Assembly (NCBI GenBank): GCA_009705435.1
Contig: WLTJ01000092.1
Location: 1-6,738, forward strand
DNA length: 6,738 bases
Direction of reading: 5' to 3'
Source: Actinomycetota bacterium
GTDB taxonomy: Bacteria > Actinomycetota > Acidimicrobiia > Acidimicrobiales > Ilumatobacteraceae
The notes under the pieces were generated by a model, which was given only the letters and a program-made list of their open reading frames with translations, was not told the DNA's origin and made no database searches. Both the position numbers and the translations under genes were made by a program. Of this stretch, positions 1-5,800 are shown piece by piece (the stretch's first letter is position 1; the number at the start of each line of letters is the position of its first letter).

Positions 1-741
1 AGCGCGGTCACCAGCGATGTCACTCCCCACATCTCGCGTCACCATCACGCAACGCGGACATGGCGACTGAAACTCAATTTCACATTCACCGAGACGCGCT
101 GTCTTGCCTGCCCACCCAAATTCGGGATGGCCAGTTTGCTCGCCCGTGTCAATCACCAGACTCGGACGAAAACGTCGCACATCAATCACCGAATCAGGCA
201 AGGCCTGCCGCAATGAACGCAATGCTGAGGTCGTCATCACCATCAGTGGCCAGCAGTCGTAATAGGTTCCCGGTGGGGATTCAAACTCCATCACTTCTGG
301 AGGAAACACCGAAAAATCGGGCAACGGTTCGTCAGTATCGCGTCCGAAAACCCCGCGCAGTTCTTCCATCATGTCATCACTACTCGGAGCGCCGCGACGG
401 TAATGATCAAGATCAGATGCTGGACGCAAGTATTCAAGTTGAACATTTGCCCCAATCGCGCGACTGACCAAATCATTGGCCTGAGCGTCATCACTGCGCA
501 CCATGCTCCCATCAGGCAAGGTGATTTCAACGACCTCAGAACCATTGACAAATTGTGCCGACAGTTTCATGAGCCCGCCCAACTTCTTGGCGCCACGAAT
601 ACCACCATTGTCAATATCTCGAACTGCCCAGAGGCGATCACCGACAATTCCTAACTCATTGATCAAACAAGACTCAACGGTGCCCCCCACCATTGACTTC
701 ACTGGGTAGACCCAAATCTCATTGACCGAAAGTTGGGTCAC
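1..741 (-). CDS. MOSC domain-containing protein (mARC/YcbX-like), C-terminus cut by window edge
   Basis: The frame is open from a GTG at 741 to the left edge, giving 247 codons with no stop, so the 3' end is missing. The N-terminus reads like a MOSC N-terminal beta-barrel domain: IWVYPVKS at residues 9-16, then GIVGDRLWAV at 31-40. The MOSC core follows, with RRFRPSLVID around 185-195 and CPRCVMVT at 228-235. In the mARC/YcbX family the second Cys of the C-x-x-C (here C231) is the one expected to bind the molybdenum of the cofactor; such proteins reduce N-hydroxylated or other N-oxygenated compounds or handle the cofactor's sulfur. The specific substrate is unknown. The GTG start overlaps the stop of the upstream acyl-CoA dehydrogenase gene as GTGA, implying translational coupling. 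An internal ATG at 693 would remove the conserved YPVKS segment, so it was not chosen. Whether a ferredoxin domain follows, as in YcbX, cannot be seen. Confidence 0.86.
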   Translation of the reverse strand, partial: MTQLSVNEIWVYPVKSMVGGTVESCLINELGIVGDRLWAVRDIDNGGIRGAKKLGGLMKLSAQFVNGSEVVEITLPDGSMVRSDDAQANDLVSRAIGANVQLEYLRPASDLDHYRRGAPSSDDMMEELRGVFGRDTDEPLPDFSVFPPEVMEFESPPGTYYDCWPLMVMTTSALRSLRQALPDSVIDVRRFRPSLVIDTGEQTGHPEFGWAGKTARLGECEIEFQSPCPRCVMVTRDVGSDIAGDRA

Positions 742-1961
742 TGACGTTGGGTCCCGACTTTAAGATCTTTGAAAGGCATGTTTTTATCAACCATCGGTTC
801 GCGAGGCAATCCGAGAACACGGTCCCCGATGATGTTGCGTTGGATTTCGTCAGTTCCACCGGCGATGTTCGATTGGAAACTGCTCAAAATATAGCGTGCC
901 CAATTTTCCCCACGACCTTCACCTTCCCATGCATCGCAATCTGCGCCAACTAAACGATTGATCAAGGGTCGGCTGAAGCGGGCAATAATGGCGCCGTGCA
1001 ATTTGCCTAGTGAACCTCCAGGACCTGGCGCCTTGCCAGCTTTCATCTCGGCTCGAGTGCGCATCGAAACCAAGGACTTCACAGTCTCTTCGCAATACAG
1101 TTTCATGAGATCTTGACGAATAAGAGGATCGCTCAACTTGCCGTTATTCTTCGCAACATCAATCAAACGATCTGCCAAGTTGTGGGTCACGCCGCTTGAC
1201 GAACCAGTGCCGATTGCTACTCGCTCATACATCAACATCGCCGTGGCTTGATTCCAGCCATTGTTTAGTTCACCCAATAGCCATGACTTCGGAATCCGCA
1301 CATCAGTGAAGAAGACCTCGTTGAAATGACTTCCTCCGTCGATCTGGTGAATCGGACGAATATCCATTCCTGGTGCTTTCATGTCAACGATGAACATGGA
1401 GATTCCCGCATGCTTCGGAGCATCTGGGTTGGTGCGCGCAATCAGAACTCCATAGTCACTGACATGTGCCAGAGTCGTCCAGACTTTTTGTCCATTCAGA
1501 ACCCACTCATCACCGTCAAGTTCTGCGCGAGTCTGCAGACTTGCAACATCTGAACCAGCGCCCGGTTCAGAGAACATCTGGCACCACATCGTGCGCGCCG
1601 CAATCAGGTCCGGCATAAATTCGCGCTTATGCTCCTCGGTTCCAAACTGATTGAGCACTGGCAAACACATGCCGTGACTAATCGTCAACTCAAAGGTCAT
1701 GTCGGGATACTTGCCGTACTCTTCGCGATAAATCCGGTCATGAATACGGGTCAATCCCGCTCCGCCATATTCCTTGGGGTACACCAATCCAGCAAGGCCC
1801 GCCTCCGTGAGAGCAGCCTGGTATTTTTTCCCGATCATCAGCGAGGACTCGCTACGACGACCAATCCCCGAGGCATTCTGCTCAAGGAATTCACGCACCT
1901 GAAGGCGAAACGCCTCTGCTTGCTCTGGGGCTAGGACATCATCAGTTGAAGTTGAACTCAT
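738..1961 (-). CDS. Acyl-CoA dehydrogenase (FadE-type flavoprotein)
   Basis: This 407-residue protein has normal acyl-CoA dehydrogenase length and domain order: N-terminal helical domain (about 10-125), middle beta domain with the flavin/substrate signature FSEPGAGSD at 130-138 and the W-T-T segment at 161-163, and C-terminal helical domain ending in the conserved IIGDRVLGLPRE. It should oxidise an acyl-CoA to the 2,3-enoyl-CoA with FAD in the cytoplasm, passing electrons to ETF. At 366-374 the motif is IAGGTDEIQ, so the Glu that serves as base in medium-chain enzymes (YEGT) is Gly; E246 in MYERVAIG lines up with the helix-G Glu used in isovaleryl- and long-chain-type enzymes. The start at 1961 was chosen because the family begins near here; the frame is open to 2060, but that would add 33 unconserved residues and overlap the divergent cupin gene. 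A strong ribosome binding site is not visible. It overlaps the MOSC gene downstream by GTGA. Substrate is unknown. Confidence 0.95.
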   Translation of the reverse strand: MSSTSTDDVLAPEQAEAFRLQVREFLEQNASGIGRRSESSLMIGKKYQAALTEAGLAGLVYPKEYGGAGLTRIHDRIYREEYGKYPDMTFELTISHGMCLPVLNQFGTEEHKREFMPDLIAARTMWCQMFSEPGAGSDVASLQTRAELDGDEWVLNGQKVWTTLAHVSDYGVLIARTNPDAPKHAGISMFIVDMKAPGMDIRPIHQIDGGSHFNEVFFTDVRIPKSWLLGELNNGWNQATAMLMYERVAIGTGSSSGVTHNLADRLIDVAKNNGKLSDPLIRQDLMKLYCEETVKSLVSMRTRAEMKAGKAPGPGGSLGKLHGAIIARFSRPLINRLVGADCDAWEGEGRGENWARYILSSFQSNIAGGTDEIQRNIIGDRVLGLPREPMVDKNMPFKDLKVGTQRQ

Positions 1962-2036
1962 AATCTCAGTCTGCCATCTGGCGCCGTGGGCGTGCCTAAT
2001 CGAAACACCACCCAGCGGGGGATGTACCGTTGAGAT
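1962..2036. promoter_or_regulatory. Divergent promoter region between acyl-CoA dehydrogenase and cupin-P450 genes
   Basis: These 75 bases must hold the promoters of both the minus-strand acyl-CoA dehydrogenase-MOSC pair and the plus-strand cupin-P450 pair. CGAAACACC at 2001-2009 is one base different from the CGAAACGCC boxes found in the other divergent region of this window. A minimal TAnnnT (TACCGT, 2025-2030) lies six bases before the cupin ATG, which would suit a leaderless or very short-leader transcript, but there is no convincing -35 box. No hairpin or good ribosome binding site is seen on either side. Confidence 0.5.
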
Positions 2037-2447
2037 ATGGAATCTGCAGTTTTTCGCCATGTCAGCGATTGCTCAACCGAAGAGTGGAGCAGTCCCGAGC
2101 GGGGTGTCGTACGTTGGTGGGAGCTTTTTGGGGGCGATGCCACTGCGACGAACGAGATGACCGTGGGAATCGCTGAAGTCCCAGTCGGGGCTGTCCCCCC
2201 TCCCCGCGGCCATTCCCATGACGCCTCAGAGGTGTACGTGATTTTGGCTGGCGAGGGCTACGTCGTCGTTGACGGCGTGCGCACTGCAGTCACCGAGGGC
2301 TCTGCAGTCTGGATTCCCCAAGGCCATGAGCATTACGCCGACAACACGGGGACAATCCCATTGAGATTGTTGTACGTCTTTGCTCGCGACAGATTCAGTG
2401 ATGTCACCTATTCATTTCCTGGCGAACAGATGAAGGAAAACTCATGA
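2037..2447 (+). CDS. Small single-domain cupin protein
   Basis: This 136-residue protein is one cupin_2 beta-barrel. Motif 1 is seen at H59, H61, E65 and G72 (GHSHDASEVYVILAGEG) and motif 2 at G88, P94, G96, H99 and N103 (the G-x5-P-x-G-x2-H-x3-N pattern is complete). H59, H61, E65 and H99 form the usual metal-binding set, so a bound divalent metal is expected. The region before the barrel (RWWELFGGDATATNEMTVGIAEV) fits small stand-alone cupins. Function within the fold ranges from isomerase to dioxygenase to ligand sensing and cannot be fixed here. Its TGA overlaps the P450 start as ATGA, so the two are almost surely co-translated and may act on the same substrate. The ATG at 2037 has only weak Shine-Dalgarno likeness (GAG, three bases upstream). 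No signal peptide, so it is cytoplasmic. Confidence 0.88.
   Translation: MESAVFRHVSDCSTEEWSSPERGVVRWWELFGGDATATNEMTVGIAEVPVGAVPPPRGHSHDASEVYVILAGEGYVVVDGVRTAVTEGSAVWIPQGHEHYADNTGTIPLRLLYVFARDRFSDVTYSFPGEQMKENS
2433..2437 (+). promoter_or_regulatory. Ribosome binding site of the P450 gene
   Basis: AAGGA lies six bases before the ATG at 2444, inside the last codons of the cupin gene. It is the clearest Shine-Dalgarno sequence in the window and fixes the P450 start, in addition to the ATGA overlap. Confidence 0.75.
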
Positions 2448-3646
2448 CACCAAAACCTGTCATCAATCTCATCAGTCCCGAAACCTTTGCGGCTACCGGG
2501 CACCCGTGGGAGCAGTACGCGTGGCTACGCAAAAATGCCCCCGTGTATTGGCACGACGAACCAAATGGTCCTGGCTTTTGGGCGATCACCAAATATGAAG
2601 ATGTCCGAACGATCAGTCGATTACCGAAAGTGTTCAGTTCATATGAAACCAGCGTGATGCTTCCTGATCCCGATCCCATGGGTCTCTACGCGCAACGCCT
2701 GATGATGCTCAATATGGATCCGCCTCAACACGACCGATTTAAATTGTTGGTATCACGTGGCTTTACTCCAAAGAATGCTCCCCTCCTGCGTCCAAAGATT
2801 GAAGAACTAGCACGCGACATCGTCGATGCGGTGCTCGCTAAAGGAGAATGCGATTTTGTCTCCGAGATAGCCGGGCGTTTGCCATCTGGCTTGATCGCCG
2901 AGTTAATGGGCATGCCGCGTGCAGACGGTGAACGACTGTACGACCTCACCGAAATCATGCACACCAACGATGACGCCATTGCCCCACCAGAAATAAAGAT
3001 GAATGCCGTTGGGGAAATGCTGGGTTACGCACAATCAGTGGCAGACCTCAAACGCCAGAACCCCGGGGACGATCTCGCCACGATTCTCGTCAATGCCGAA
3101 ATAGATGGCGATCATCTCACCGACGAGGAATTTCAATGGTTCTTCTTATTGCTCGTCAATGCTGGCGGAGATACTACGCGCAACTTGCTAGCGGCAGGTC
3201 TGCAGTTGCTCTTCGATCATCCAGATCAACGGACCAAGTTGATCGGTGATCTTGATGGACTGCTCGGCTCAGCAGTCGAAGAAATGTTGCGCTACTGCAG
3301 TCCCGTCACCCATTTCAAGCGCACCGCGATGCAAGACACCGTCGTCGGTGGACAGTCCATAAAGGCTGGCGAACGGGTTGTCATGTTCTACGGCTCGGCT
3401 AATCGCGACGAAGACATCTTTGAGAACGCCGATACTTTTGATGTTGCCCGCCACCCAAATCCACACGTTGCCTTCGGCGCAGGTGGACCACATCTCTGCT
3501 TAGGCATGCATGTTGCGCGAGTTGAACTTGCAGTGATGTTCCGCGAACTTTTGACCCGCATGCCCCATATTGAGGCGGGCGGTCCAATCGAAAGGATGCA
3601 CAGCAGTTTTATTGCTGGCGTGCACCGTATGCCGATTAAGTACTAG
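2444..3646 (+). CDS. Cytochrome P450 (CYP124/125/126-like bacterial class I)
   Basis: This full-length soluble bacterial P450 has 400 residues. Visible landmarks in order: LNMDPPQHDRFKLLVSRGFTP at 89-109 (C-helix His/Arg that contact the heme propionates), AGGDTT at 240-245 (I-helix oxygen-activation motif), E280-x-x-R283 (K-helix), and the heme loop FGAGGPHLCLG at 344-354 with C352 as thiolate ligand. The FGxGGPHxCLG loop, with one extra residue compared with FGxGxHxCxG, and the MLNMDPPxH segment recall the actinobacterial CYP124/125/126 group, whose members hydroxylate methyl-branched lipids or sterol side chains. That subgroup is inferred from motifs, not alignment. No ferredoxin or ferredoxin reductase lies in the window, so its electron donors must be encoded elsewhere. 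It is coupled to the cupin upstream (ATGA). Its stop shares CTAG with the stop of the opposing acyl-CoA synthetase gene, leaving no space for a terminator. Confidence 0.96.
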   Translation: MTPKPVINLISPETFAATGHPWEQYAWLRKNAPVYWHDEPNGPGFWAITKYEDVRTISRLPKVFSSYETSVMLPDPDPMGLYAQRLMMLNMDPPQHDRFKLLVSRGFTPKNAPLLRPKIEELARDIVDAVLAKGECDFVSEIAGRLPSGLIAELMGMPRADGERLYDLTEIMHTNDDAIAPPEIKMNAVGEMLGYAQSVADLKRQNPGDDLATILVNAEIDGDHLTDEEFQWFFLLLVNAGGDTTRNLLAAGLQLLFDHPDQRTKLIGDLDGLLGSAVEEMLRYCSPVTHFKRTAMQDTVVGGQSIKAGERVVMFYGSANRDEDIFENADTFDVARHPNPHVAFGAGGPHLCLGMHVARVELAVMFRELLTRMPHIEAGGPIERMHSSFIAGVHRMPIKY

Positions 3647-5187
3647 GGCCCAACAACTTCTTTGAACTGCACGCGTAGGTCTTTTTTGAGGGCCTTGCCC
3701 GAGGGGTTACGAGGAATGACCTCAATGAAGCGCACTGCTACTGGCTGCTTGAAACGTGCCAATTTGCTGGCGCAGTGAGTCAAAACAGCTTCTTCGGTGA
3801 CCGACTCGTCCTTGCGAACAACAATCGCTAAAGGCGATTCTCCCCACTTGTCAGATGGGATACCAATGACCGCCACATCGCCGACACCAGCGAGACCCAT
3901 AATGATGTTTTCAATCTCGGCGGGATACACATTTTCTCCACCAGAGATCATCATGTCCTTGATACGGTCCTGAATGAAAATGAATCCGTCTTCATCTCGG
4001 ATCGCACCATCGCCGCTGTACAACCAGCCATCTTTCAACGCGTCAGCCGTTGCTTCTGGTCGATTCCAGTAGCCAAGCATCATGTGTCCACCGCTGATTA
4101 AAACTTCTCCAGCTTCTCCAGCATCACACTCAGTTCCATCGGGACGCACCACCTTGACTTCTGACAAAAAGAACGCTTTACCAGTTGATCCTGCTTTGCT
4201 GATGGCATCTTCTTTTGAGGTCAGACAAGCAGGCCCACAAGTTTCTGTCAGTCCGTACACCTGATTGATCTCAATGCCAATTTCTGCATAAGCCATAATC
4301 AGCGACACAGGAACCGGAGCTGCACCAGCCATCAACCAGCGAACATGTTCGTGCTTGTACTTGGTCGGGTCATACACCTGGCGCATGAAGTTCAACATCG
4401 CAGGCACGAACAGTCCGTTATTGATGCGCTCTGAATCAATAATATCCCACACCTTGACAGGATCGAAAGCACGCATCAATACATGAGTAGTACCGACAAA
4501 GATATTCCCAAGGGCTGGAGTCAGCGCACCCACATGAAACATCGGCATCGGATTGATATAACGATCCCCCTTGGCCAAATCACTTGTCGTGCACATTGTT
4601 GATAGCGCCCAATATTGAGTGTTATGTGAGTGCATCACGCCCTTTGGCAACCCAGTGGTGCCCGATGTGTACATGATGTACAACAAGTCATCGCCTGATG
4701 CCGTGACCGCTGGTTCGGTTGCAGGCATCGTCGCCGACTCAACAATGAAGTCACGAGCGAAGGGAGGCTTCGTTGAGGAGTCCCCAACATATAACCATGA
4801 CTTAATGTCAGTGCGATCACCACGGGACTGCAATTCGGAGACGTTAGCCGCAAACTCGGAACCGAAAACCAGAAGGGTCGTTCCCGAATCCTTGAGAATG
4901 AATTCCAATTCGTCCGCAATTAAACGCCAGTTCAAAGGCACGATCACTGCACCAAGTTTGGCGGTCGCAAAGAAAGCAGTCATGAACTCGGAGGAGTTCA
5001 TCAACAGAAGAGCGACACGATCGCCCTTCTGGACTCCGGCATCAACGAGCAGGGATGCAACCTTGTTAGTCTCAGCGTTCAGTTCGGCGTAACTAAAACG
5101 TCGTCCAGCGGCCACATCGTAGAGAGCCTCGATGTTGGCATTGATGTTGGCTCTGCGCGTCAGAAGATTTCCGATATTTACGGTCAT
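3643..5187 (-). CDS. Acyl-CoA synthetase / AMP-dependent CoA ligase (FadD-type)
   Basis: This 514-residue protein is a member of the ANL adenylating superfamily, which activates a carboxylic acid to acyl-AMP and then acyl-CoA. Visible core motifs: the P-loop YTSGTTGLPKG at 173-183, PMFHVG at 215-220, YGLTE at 311-315, YSGD at 390-393, the hinge-region DRIKDMMISGGENVYPAEIE at 407-426, and the catalytic Lys K498 in NPSGK near the C-terminus. All residues needed for activity appear present. The length and N-terminus (NIGNLLTRRA) resemble FadD13/FadD3-like enzymes, but substrate is not predictable. The ATG at 5187 was preferred over an in-frame GTG at 5205 because a -10-like TATATT sits exactly seven bases before it, suggesting leaderless transcription; neither start has a Shine-Dalgarno sequence. 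It is transcribed alone, divergent from the KSI-like gene and convergent with the P450 gene (stops overlap in CTAG). In a catabolic cluster it would supply the acyl-CoA for the dehydrogenase. Confidence 0.95.
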   Translation of the reverse strand: MTVNIGNLLTRRANINANIEALYDVAAGRRFSYAELNAETNKVASLLVDAGVQKGDRVALLLMNSSEFMTAFFATAKLGAVIVPLNWRLIADELEFILKDSGTTLLVFGSEFAANVSELQSRGDRTDIKSWLYVGDSSTKPPFARDFIVESATMPATEPAVTASGDDLLYIMYTSGTTGLPKGVMHSHNTQYWALSTMCTTSDLAKGDRYINPMPMFHVGALTPALGNIFVGTTHVLMRAFDPVKVWDIIDSERINNGLFVPAMLNFMRQVYDPTKYKHEHVRWLMAGAAPVPVSLIMAYAEIGIEINQVYGLTETCGPACLTSKEDAISKAGSTGKAFFLSEVKVVRPDGTECDAGEAGEVLISGGHMMLGYWNRPEATADALKDGWLYSGDGAIRDEDGFIFIQDRIKDMMISGGENVYPAEIENIIMGLAGVGDVAVIGIPSDKWGESPLAIVVRKDESVTEEAVLTHCASKLARFKQPVAVRFIEVIPRNPSGKALKKDLRVQFKEVVGP

Positions 5188-5194
5188 AAGAGAA

Positions 5195-5225
5195 AATATA
5201 GGCACGAAACGCCGAAGTATGCTAA
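5195..5225 (-). promoter_or_regulatory. Candidate promoter of the acyl-CoA synthetase gene (leaderless)
   Basis: Read on the minus strand, TATATT (5200-5195) is followed by seven bases and then the ATG at 5187, placing the expected transcription start on or next to the A of the start codon. This is the layout of actinobacterial leaderless genes. TTAGCA (5225-5220) is a weak -35 match at a long 19-base spacing. The box GGCGTTTCGT lies between them, where a bound repressor would block polymerase. No transcription data support it. Confidence 0.4.
5204..5213 (+). repeat. ACGAAACGCC box, copy 1 (candidate operator)
   Basis: This is an exact 10-base match to 5285-5294, 81 bases away in the same direction, and it sits in the spacer of the candidate acyl-CoA synthetase promoter. 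The slightly wider segment 5201-5213 has GGC/GCC ends. Its place and repetition suggest a regulator binding site; the regulator is not encoded in the window. Confidence 0.45.
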
Positions 5226-5265
5226 CTCTGTGGTTACAGCGTTAATGAACCGACTAGATCTCTCA

Positions 5266-5294
5266 TTTCGTGACACGGGTGGGGACGAAACGCC
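5266..5294 (+). repeat. Inverted TTTCGT / ACGAAA pair containing ACGAAACGCC box copy 2 (candidate operator)
   Basis: TTTCGT at 5266-5271 and ACGAAA at 5285-5290 are perfect 6-base inverted arms separated by 13 bases. The right arm is the start of the second ACGAAACGCC copy (5285-5294). Arms about two helical turns apart (19 bases start to start) would suit a dimeric regulator such as a TetR- or GntR-family protein, an inference only. It lies upstream of the small ORF and the KSI-like gene. Confidence 0.4.
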
Positions 5295-5321
5295 TGTGAT
5301 GAGTGGGGCTTTGGTAGCACC

Positions 5322-5402
5322 GTGACACCTGGACCCTTCACCTACTGGAATTCAGTGAACGCCGCGATCAATACCCTTCTCACGGAACTCGGCGCACGAT
5401 GA
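5322..5402 (+). CDS. Possible 26-residue small ORF overlapping the KSI-like gene start
   Basis: A GTG at 5322 opens a 26-codon frame whose peptide ends in NSVNAAINTLLTELGAR. Its TGA overlaps the ATG of the next gene as ATGA, the same coupling pattern as cupin-P450. The C-terminal half could form an amphipathic helix. The frame is open further upstream to the stop at 5271-5273 but holds no earlier ATG or GTG. There is no clear ribosome binding site, and the peptide is not recognised. It could be a coupling leader peptide, the remnant of a lost gene's 3' end, or chance. Confidence 0.25.
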   Translation: MTPGPFTYWNSVNAAINTLLTELGAR

Positions 5403-5800
5403 AAGATCTCGTTCTCACAGCAGTTCACAGTCATGTCGCGCTGTGGAATGCCATGGATCGTGAGTCCTGGATTGCATTGTTTTCACCTAAAATGGTTTTT
5501 GAGGATCCCGTTGGCACCCCAGAAAAGCTTGGTCTTGATGCCGTGAACAAGACTTGGGATCGATCTTTCAAACCAGGTCGGCGTTGGACGCTTCACCCTG
5601 AGCAGATCGTTGGCGCCGGCAATGAAGCGGCAGTGGTGATGCGCAATGAAGGTGACCTTGACGGAAAACAGGTTGTCGTGCGCAGTATTGAGATCTTTAC
5701 TGTCAACGCAGGAGGACTATTAATTCGTATCCGCTCATTCTTTGATCAGCCGACTGACTTTGCGCTGTCGCAATACTTCACACCCGAACGAGGCGACTAA
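5399..5800 (+). CDS. NTF2-fold protein resembling ketosteroid delta5-isomerase (SnoaL/KSI-like)
   Basis: This 133-residue protein has the alpha+beta cone fold pattern of the NTF2/SnoaL superfamily. It lines up well by eye with the Comamonas testosteroni 3-oxo-delta5-steroid isomerase: VALWNAMD (13-20), WIALFSPKMVFEDPVGTPE (24-42), the NEAAVV strand (75-80) and the terminal strand IRIRSFFDQ (109-117). D36 corresponds to the general base Asp38. The oxyanion-hole positions differ: Tyr14 is H12 and Asp99 is E98. It could be a double-bond isomerase acting on a steroid-like or enone substrate, or a hydratase/cyclase or binding protein of the same fold. No signal peptide. The ATG at 5399 is the first start in this frame and overlaps the TGA of a small ORF; GGA about a dozen bases upstream is a poor ribosome site. 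Its stop shares CTAA with the stop of the opposing TIM-barrel gene. Confidence 0.85.
   Translation: MKDLVLTAVHSHVALWNAMDRESWIALFSPKMVFEDPVGTPEKLGLDAVNKTWDRSFKPGRRWTLHPEQIVGAGNEAAVVMRNEGDLDGKQVVVRSIEIFTVNAGGLLIRIRSFFDQPTDFALSQYFTPERGD

Noticed and set aside
60..467. 135-codon open frame on the plus strand
   Set aside because: It is antisense to the MOSC gene, whose frame gives clear conserved motifs across the whole stretch; the plus-strand product is low complexity without any recognisable domain.
1962..2060. N-terminal extension of the acyl-CoA dehydrogenase to an ATG at 2060 (33 more residues)
   Set aside because: The added residues look like translated promoter DNA, are not typical of the family, and would overlap the divergent cupin coding start.
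2037..2447. Cupin as a DMSP lyase (DddW/DddQ/DddL-like)
   Set aside because: Only the general cupin metal motifs are present; the tyrosine-rich pattern expected of those lyases is not evident, and there is no DMSP-related neighbour.
3630..3670. Bidirectional terminator between P450 and acyl-CoA synthetase (GGGCCC near the stops)
   Set aside because: GGGCCC is a 6-base palindrome with no loop, no longer stem and no T-run on either strand; the genes abut with overlapping stops.
4619..5092. 157-codon open frame antisense to the acyl-CoA synthetase
   Set aside because: It is a shadow of the ligase coding frame, Ser/Thr/Val-rich with no recognisable domain and no ribosome binding site seen.
5188..5398. 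KstR-type sterol operator
   Set aside because: No TnnAACnnGTTnnA-like palindrome was found here; the repeated box is CGAAACGCC instead.
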